Part shown: positions 60,236-64,000 of the stretch, in pieces | How the letters are laid out: each line of letters starts with the position of its first letter | How positions within the stretch are numbered: the first letter of the stretch is position 1 | Origin: Planctomycetota bacterium | GTDB lineage: Bacteria; Planctomycetota; MHYJ01; JACPRB01 | Assembly (NCBI GenBank): GCA_016209705.1 | Contig: JACQVR010000085.1 | Span: forward strand, 1-64,000 | Direction of reading: 5' to 3' | Length of the DNA stretch: 64,000 nt | Notes under the pieces: generated by a model | Database searches by the model: none | What the model was told of the DNA's origin: nothing | The model's input: the letters and a program-made list of their open reading frames with translations, nothing else | Translations under genes and position numbers: made by a program

Positions 60236-62283
60236 ATCCCAAACCGCTTCAATGCTTCGGGCGGCACCGGGCGATATTCGAACGGCTCCAGCGTGTAACT
60301 CCCCCGGCCTTGCGTCAGCGATCTCATGCGGGAGGCGTATCCGAACATCTGCGACAGCGCGACGTGGCCGCGCACCACTTTGGCGGCCTGCACGGATTCC
60401 ATCCCGACGATCTCGGCCCCCCGCATGTTCAGGTCGTTGATGATGTCGCCCACATAATCATCCGGCACCGTCACTTCGAGGGACATATGCGGCTCCAAAA
60501 GGACGGCCTGCACTTTGGCCAGCGCCGCGCGGAACGCCTGGACCGCCGCCGCGCTGTACGCCGCCTCCGCGCTTTCGGGCGTCACCGAGCCGCCGACGAG
60601 GACGCACCGCACGTAGGTCATCGGGTATCCTGCGATCGGCCCCGAGCCCGCCGCGCTGAGCAGTCCCTCCCGGATCGCCGGAAGGAAGCGGCGCAACGCC
60701 TTGTCCAGTTCAGGCGCGAGGCGGGATTCGAAGACGGGCGTCACGGCCGACGGATCGGGTACGATCTCCGCCACCACATGACCGAAGAGGCTTTTCTCTC
60801 CCACGCGGATGACGGCGCGCTCCTTCGCGGCGGCGGCCGCCGTGATGGTCTCACGATACGCGACCCGCGGCTTGCCCAGGCTGGACGGAACGCGAAAGTC
60901 CGTGGTGATGCGATAGTGCAGCACCTCGGCGTGGAGTTCGCCCATGCAATGGAGGACCGTCTGGCCGGTCTCGGTGTCCACGCTGACTTTGAACGTCGGA
61001 TCGTCCTTGGCGAGGCGCTTGAGCACCTCATCGAGCTTGTCTTTGTCCGCGCTGGACTTGGGTTCGATGGCGACGTCGACGACCGGCTCGGGAAAGCTGG
61101 GCAGCTCCAGCAGGATGGGGCGTTTCTTGTCGGAGAGCGTGTCGCCGGTGACGGTCTGCTTGAGGCCGATGACGCCCACGATTTCCCCGGGGCCGGCGAC
61201 ATCGATCGCCTCGCGCGAATGGGCGAACATGCGGAAGAGGCGCGTCGTGCGCTCGTGCCGTTCCAGGCGAGGGTTGTAGAGTCCCTCGCCCGCTCGGATG
61301 CGGCCGGTATAGAGACGGACGTACGTCAGTTCGCCGTGCGGATCGGTCTCGGTCTTGAACGCGATGGCGCTGAGGGTCGAGTCTTTTCGAAGGTCCCGCT
61401 GTTCCGGCTTGCCCGTGGACGGGTCCGTTCCCTGGATCACCGGCCGATCCAGGGGCGACGGCAGAAGATCGATGACGCCGTCCAGGACCGGCTGAACGCC
61501 CTGATGATGGAGCGAGGACCCGGCGTAGGCGGGCACCACCTTGCCGGCGAGGGTGGCTTTGCGGAGCGCTCGAAGCACCTCGGGCGCGCCGGGCGGCGTG
61601 CCGTCGAGAAGGTTGGAGAGGAGTTCGTCGTCGTAGTCCGCGACCGCTTCCAGCAGGTGGTGGCGGCGGCGCTCGGTCTCCTCCCGCATCTCCTCCGGCA
61701 CGTCGGCGGCGACGACTTCTTCGCCGCGCTCTCCTTCGAATGACAAGATCCTGTCGCGGATCAGGTCGATCACGCCGCGAAAGTTGGCGGCGCTGCCAAG
61801 GGGAAGCGTGACGGCTACGGGGTTCACGGCCAGTCGTTCCCGAATCGTCTCCAGGCAATGATCGAAGTCGGCGCCAGGACGGTCCATCTTATTAATGAAG
61901 GCAATGCGGGGAATGCCGTATCGATTCGCCTGCCGCCAGACCGTTTCCGACTGCGCTTCCACGCCTTTGACGCCGTCGAAGACGACGACGGCGCCGTCGA
62001 GAACGCGCAGGCTACGTTCGACCTCGGCGGTGAAGTCGACGTGGCCCGGGGTGTCGATCACGTTGATCATGTGGTCGCGCCACTCGCAGGTGACGGCGGC
62101 GCTGAAGATGGAGATGCCGCGCTGCTGCTCCAGCACGTACCAGTCGGTGGTGGTGGTGCCTTCGTCCACGTTGCCGACTTTATGGATGCGCCGGGAATAG
62201 TAGAGGATGCGCTCGGTGGTGGTGGTCTTTCCGGCGTCGATGTGGGCGATGATGCCGAAGTTGCGGATGCGGTCGAGGGTCAC
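60232..62283 (-). CDS. fusA: Translation elongation factor G (paralogue type)
   Basis: 683 residues. GTPase motifs: G1 AHIDAGKTTTTERILYYS, G2 region EQQRGISIFSAAVTCEW, G3 DTPGHVDF, G4 AFINKMDRPGADF. EF-G domains II-V follow: MGELHAEVLHYRI, RVAYRETI, EPHMSLEVTVPDDYVGDIIN and LSQMFGYASRMRSLTQGRGS. The QQRGISI switch differs from the QERGITI of main EF-G; such forms are often secondary EF-Gs. It is not next to rpsL/rpsG/tuf, which also suggests a paralogue. It promotes translocation or ribosome recycling. Confidence 0.92.
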   Translation of the reverse strand: MTLDRIRNFGIIAHIDAGKTTTTERILYYSRRIHKVGNVDEGTTTTDWYVLEQQRGISIFSAAVTCEWRDHMINVIDTPGHVDFTAEVERSLRVLDGAVVVFDGVKGVEAQSETVWRQANRYGIPRIAFINKMDRPGADFDHCLETIRERLAVNPVAVTLPLGSAANFRGVIDLIRDRILSFEGERGEEVVAADVPEEMREETERRRHHLLEAVADYDDELLSNLLDGTPPGAPEVLRALRKATLAGKVVPAYAGSSLHHQGVQPVLDGVIDLLPSPLDRPVIQGTDPSTGKPEQRDLRKDSTLSAIAFKTETDPHGELTYVRLYTGRIRAGEGLYNPRLERHERTTRLFRMFAHSREAIDVAGPGEIVGVIGLKQTVTGDTLSDKKRPILLELPSFPEPVVDVAIEPKSSADKDKLDEVLKRLAKDDPTFKVSVDTETGQTVLHCMGELHAEVLHYRITTDFRVPSSLGKPRVAYRETITAAAAAKERAVIRVGEKSLFGHVVAEIVPDPSAVTPVFESRLAPELDKALRRFLPAIREGLLSAAGSGPIAGYPMTYVRCVLVGGSVTPESAEAAYSAAAVQAFRAALAKVQAVLLEPHMSLEVTVPDDYVGDIINDLNMRGAEIVGMESVQAAKVVRGHVALSQMFGYASRMRSLTQGRGSYTLEPFEYRPVPPEALKRFGM

Positions 62284-62323
62284 CCCATAAGGGCGGGGAT
62301 TGTAGCAACGGAGCCTTAAGCTG

Positions 62324-62701
62324 TCAGCTTAGAATTCGCTCAGGTTGGGAGATGGCGCGAATTCTATCGCGAGCGTCGCAGCGCCCATTGGCCGTTCCGG
62401 GTTTGTCGATCACCGTCACCTTCCAATTGAAGCGGGGCGGCTTGATGTCATCCCACCCCTGCTCGATGTGATAAGCCAACCTTTCGGTCACGCGACGGAC
62501 GGGAGCGACGTACCGAGGATCGAGCGTCACGTTTCTCTCTCGACCGAGGTATTCCTCATAGGCCTGAGCGCCCAGCGCCAGCTCCGTCTCGCGGTCGAGC
62601 AGAATGAGCTGCGAGCGTCCGGTATAGGGATTGGTCCGGCACGAAACAAGGATCCACGCCGAGCACGCCAGGAGAACAACTTTCGCGAATGCGCAGTTCA
62701 T
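62324..62701 (-). pseudogene. Truncated M48-family metallopeptidase lipoprotein
   Basis: The ATG at 62701 has GGAGGG upstream and opens a lipoprotein signal (VLLACSAWILVSCRT). The next 80 residues match the start of M48 (LoiP/BepA-like) peptidases: NPYTGRSQLILLDRETELAL, GAQAYEEYLGRE, RRVTERLAYHIEQGWDDIKP and RFNWKVTVIDKPGTAN. The normal continuation (NAfxxPGGk and the HExxH zinc site) is missing: after about residue 110 the frame enters a P39 hairpin element and stops. The product would lack the catalytic site. Confidence 0.75.
62329..62367 (+). repeat. P39 hairpin element, copy C, at the break of the M48 gene
   Basis: 39 bp: TTAGAATTCGC, a 17-base loop with TTGGGAGATG, GCGAATTCTAT. It lies exactly where homology to M48 peptidases ends. 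Confidence 0.8.
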
Positions 62702-62747
62702 ATCGTCACCCTCCACTAAGGTGTGCCGCGAGAGTGAGAAAGACCGC

Positions 62748-62786
62748 ATAGAAATTGCTTGGATTGTGAGATTTCGCAATTTCTAG
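62748..62786 (+). repeat. P39 hairpin element, copy D
   Basis: 39 bp: ATAGAAATTGC, a 17-base loop with TTGTGAGAT, GCAATTTCTAG. Directly behind it TTGTGAGCAATTTCTGG (62787-62804) looks like a partial extra copy of the loop and right arm. It lies 47 bp upstream of the truncated peptidase start. Confidence 0.8.
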
Positions 62787-62865
62787 TTGTGAGCAATTTC
62801 TGGTCGGTGCCCCAGCGCGGCGAAGCCGCAACCAAACTTTTCCCAAGCAGTTTCTCGCCGCGCTG

Positions 62866-62938
62866 GGAGTCCAGAGTCCGAAGTCCAGAGTCCAAAGTCG
62901 GATCCCCGATTCGCGGCGACTCTGGACTGTGGACTTCA
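62866..62938. repeat. Heptamer repeat array with inverted arm (AGTCC type)
   Basis: Left arm GGAGTCC, AGAGTCC, GAAGTCC, AGAGTCC, AAAGTCG (62866-62900). Right arm GACTCTG, GACTGTG, GACTTCA (62918-62938), complementary to the left. It uses nearly the same units as the array at 40901-41027, 22 kb away. Confidence 0.88.
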
Positions 62939-62994
62939 CGGGATCTTGCCTTATCTCGGAGACGGAAAAATCTTTGCAAAAAAATTGGCTCCTT

Positions 62995-63543
62995 TTAATA
63001 GAGTTCGTAGAAAGATTCCCGCCCCAAGTGCGGCAGATATCGCCGCGCCAGTTTGCGGATCGTCCCCACGTCGTTCAAAGGCAGCCAACCGTCCACCGAG
63101 GCGCGGTAGCACATCCGCTCCGCCAGGAATTCCCGCTTCGCTTCGTCCACCAAAGTGAATCGGAAGACCGGAGCATACTGTACGGGAAGTCCCGTGAGGC
63201 GGCCGAACTCGGCCATGTCCGCGCCGAGGCCGCCGATCGGCTCAAACACGACCAGCGCTTTCTTGCGAGCCTCCACTCCGTATCGGGCCAATCGCGGATC
63301 CCGCGCGAGCGCCGATCGAACAATCCGGATTTCCTCCTCCGCGATCGGCGAGGCGCCGGCCTTGGCCAGCGACACCACGCCGTTGATGCTCTCGACGATC
63401 CGGTAGCCCGGCGGGACCTCACGCAGCGCATCCTTGGAGAGCGCGCGAGAGAAAACATAGCGGGGCTTGCCGGTTTTCGTGGAAGTCTTGTAAAGGTGGT
63501 AGGTATATCCCTTGCGGTTGGTGTACGGCAGGTCCCGCGGCAT
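62995..63543 (-). CDS. Conserved-looking hypothetical protein
   Basis: 182 residues. The N-terminus reads YTNRKGYTYHLYKTSTKTGK then PRYVFSRALSK and EVPPGYRIVESINGVVSLAK, a form I have seen in unnamed bacterial proteins but cannot assign. The rest is mixed alpha/beta (EARKKALVVFEPIGGLGADM, FRFTLVDEAKREFLAERMCY). No signal peptide, no metal site. Function unknown. Confidence 0.6.
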   Translation of the reverse strand: MPRDLPYTNRKGYTYHLYKTSTKTGKPRYVFSRALSKDALREVPPGYRIVESINGVVSLAKAGASPIAEEEIRIVRSALARDPRLARYGVEARKKALVVFEPIGGLGADMAEFGRLTGLPVQYAPVFRFTLVDEAKREFLAERMCYRASVDGWLPLNDVGTIRKLARRYLPHLGRESFYELY

Positions 63544-63614
63544 CGCCCTCTCCTCCGCCTGGTGAAATGAGAGTACTGATTTATTGCTGGAAGTCTAGCG
63601 CTCGATCCGGACCA

Positions 63615-64000
63615 TCAGAACGCCAGGCGCCCCTTCGGGAGCTGAAGGATAAGGAGGTAGCTGGCGGTCGTCCACGCGTCGCCGAGGGAGCGGTCGGTGT
63701 TGGAGCGGAGCTGCCGCGTCTCCTCGGTCGGGCGCGCCGAGAAGCCGCCGTCGGGGCGGCGCGCGGCCATGAATTCCAGGCGGAACGGCTGCATGAACTT
63801 CGCCCAGACCTTCGGCCCGAGCAGGTGCGCGGCGATCCCGCCGCTCGTGCAGTGCATCACGGGCGAGACATGGCCGTTCACGAGATCGCCGATTCTCATG
63901 GTGTAGTAGGCGGCCATCTTGCCGAACAGCGGATGCCGCTGCCGCCCCAACGTCCACAGGGCCACGATGGCGCCGGCCGTGCGGCCGGGGTCACCCATGC
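63615..64000 (-). CDS. C-terminal part of a larger protein (cut by window edge)
   Basis: About 128 residues reading in from the right edge and ending at 63615. Visible stretches: MGDPGRTAGAIVALWTLGRQ, HVSPVMHCTSGGIAAHLLGP, LEFMAARRPDGGFSARPTEE, GDAWTTASYLLILQLPKGRL. The aromatic and glycine pattern with PDGGFSA and TTASYLLIL is reminiscent of alpha-alpha-barrel (terpenoid-cyclase-like) domains found in large exported planctomycete-type proteins, but this is tentative. The true start is beyond the window. Confidence 0.6.
   Translation of the reverse strand, partial: MGDPGRTAGAIVALWTLGRQRHPLFGKMAAYYTMRIGDLVNGHVSPVMHCTSGGIAAHLLGPKVWAKFMQPFRLEFMAARRPDGGFSARPTEETRQLRSNTDRSLGDAWTTASYLLILQLPKGRLAF

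Overview
The window is a GC-rich bacterial chromosome segment (roughly 60-66% GC), densely packed with housekeeping genes, most on the minus strand. The cell is diderm: it has lpxH, waaA, lipoproteins, a beta-barrel protein and pseudopilins. It appears to make menaquinone by the futalosine route (mqnE) and to use a two-subunit 2-oxoacid:ferredoxin oxidoreductase. The style of the pseudopilins, the small exported proteins and the EF-G paralogue suggest an uncultured Planctomycetota/PVC or similar lineage. That assignment is inference: no rRNA is present.

Layout. 1-9.3 kb: trxB (cut by the window edge), small exported proteins, a large radical SAM protein, a LON-domain protein, a CsgG/GNA1162-type lipoprotein cassette, a TatD-like hydrolase, a beta-barrel protein and mqnE. 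9.3-20 kb: a peroxiredoxin whose peroxidatic residue is an in-frame UGA followed by a SECIS-like hairpin, then folE, korB-korA, a radical SAM protein, ileS, purN, a DUF4388/receiver protein and an enoyl-CoA hydratase. 20-26 kb: a thiolase-fold protein without its nucleophile, coupled to a DUF35-SCP2 fusion; a tRNA-binding-domain protein; a TPR-like membrane protein; mdh; and a VapBC-like pair. 26-34.3 kb: a partial dcw cluster (mraZ-orf-rsmH-ftsL-ftsI-murE-murF-mraY) with a clear promoter and MraZ-type operator. 34.5-40 kb: degenerate receiver, zinc ribbon, lpxH and a pseudopilin operon. 40-52 kb: phosphoesterase, hisS, a decayed gene, a PC4-like protein, ahcY, metK, a nucleotidyltransferase/small-protein pair, waaA and secA. 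52-64 kb: pyrD, lspA, dksA, an S10-type ribosomal operon lacking rplC and everything after rpmC, then a fusA paralogue operon, a truncated M48 peptidase and a partial gene at the edge.

The least explained content is non-coding. Four repeat classes recur at gene boundaries, often abutting stop codons: (1) a 31-bp AT-rich palindrome 'R31' (7 units at 4 loci) that in places is the whole spacer between cistrons and supplies stop codons; (2) arrays of 7-bp units, different at each locus, usually with a reverse-complement arm so that they can fold back; (3) a 39-bp hairpin element 'P39' (4 copies) that flanks a PC4-like gene as an inverted pair and bounds a truncated peptidase gene; (4) GC-rich perfect hairpins. 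U-tract terminators are inconspicuous, so some of these may act as 3'-end signals. The two strongest leads are the UGA-containing peroxiredoxin and R31.
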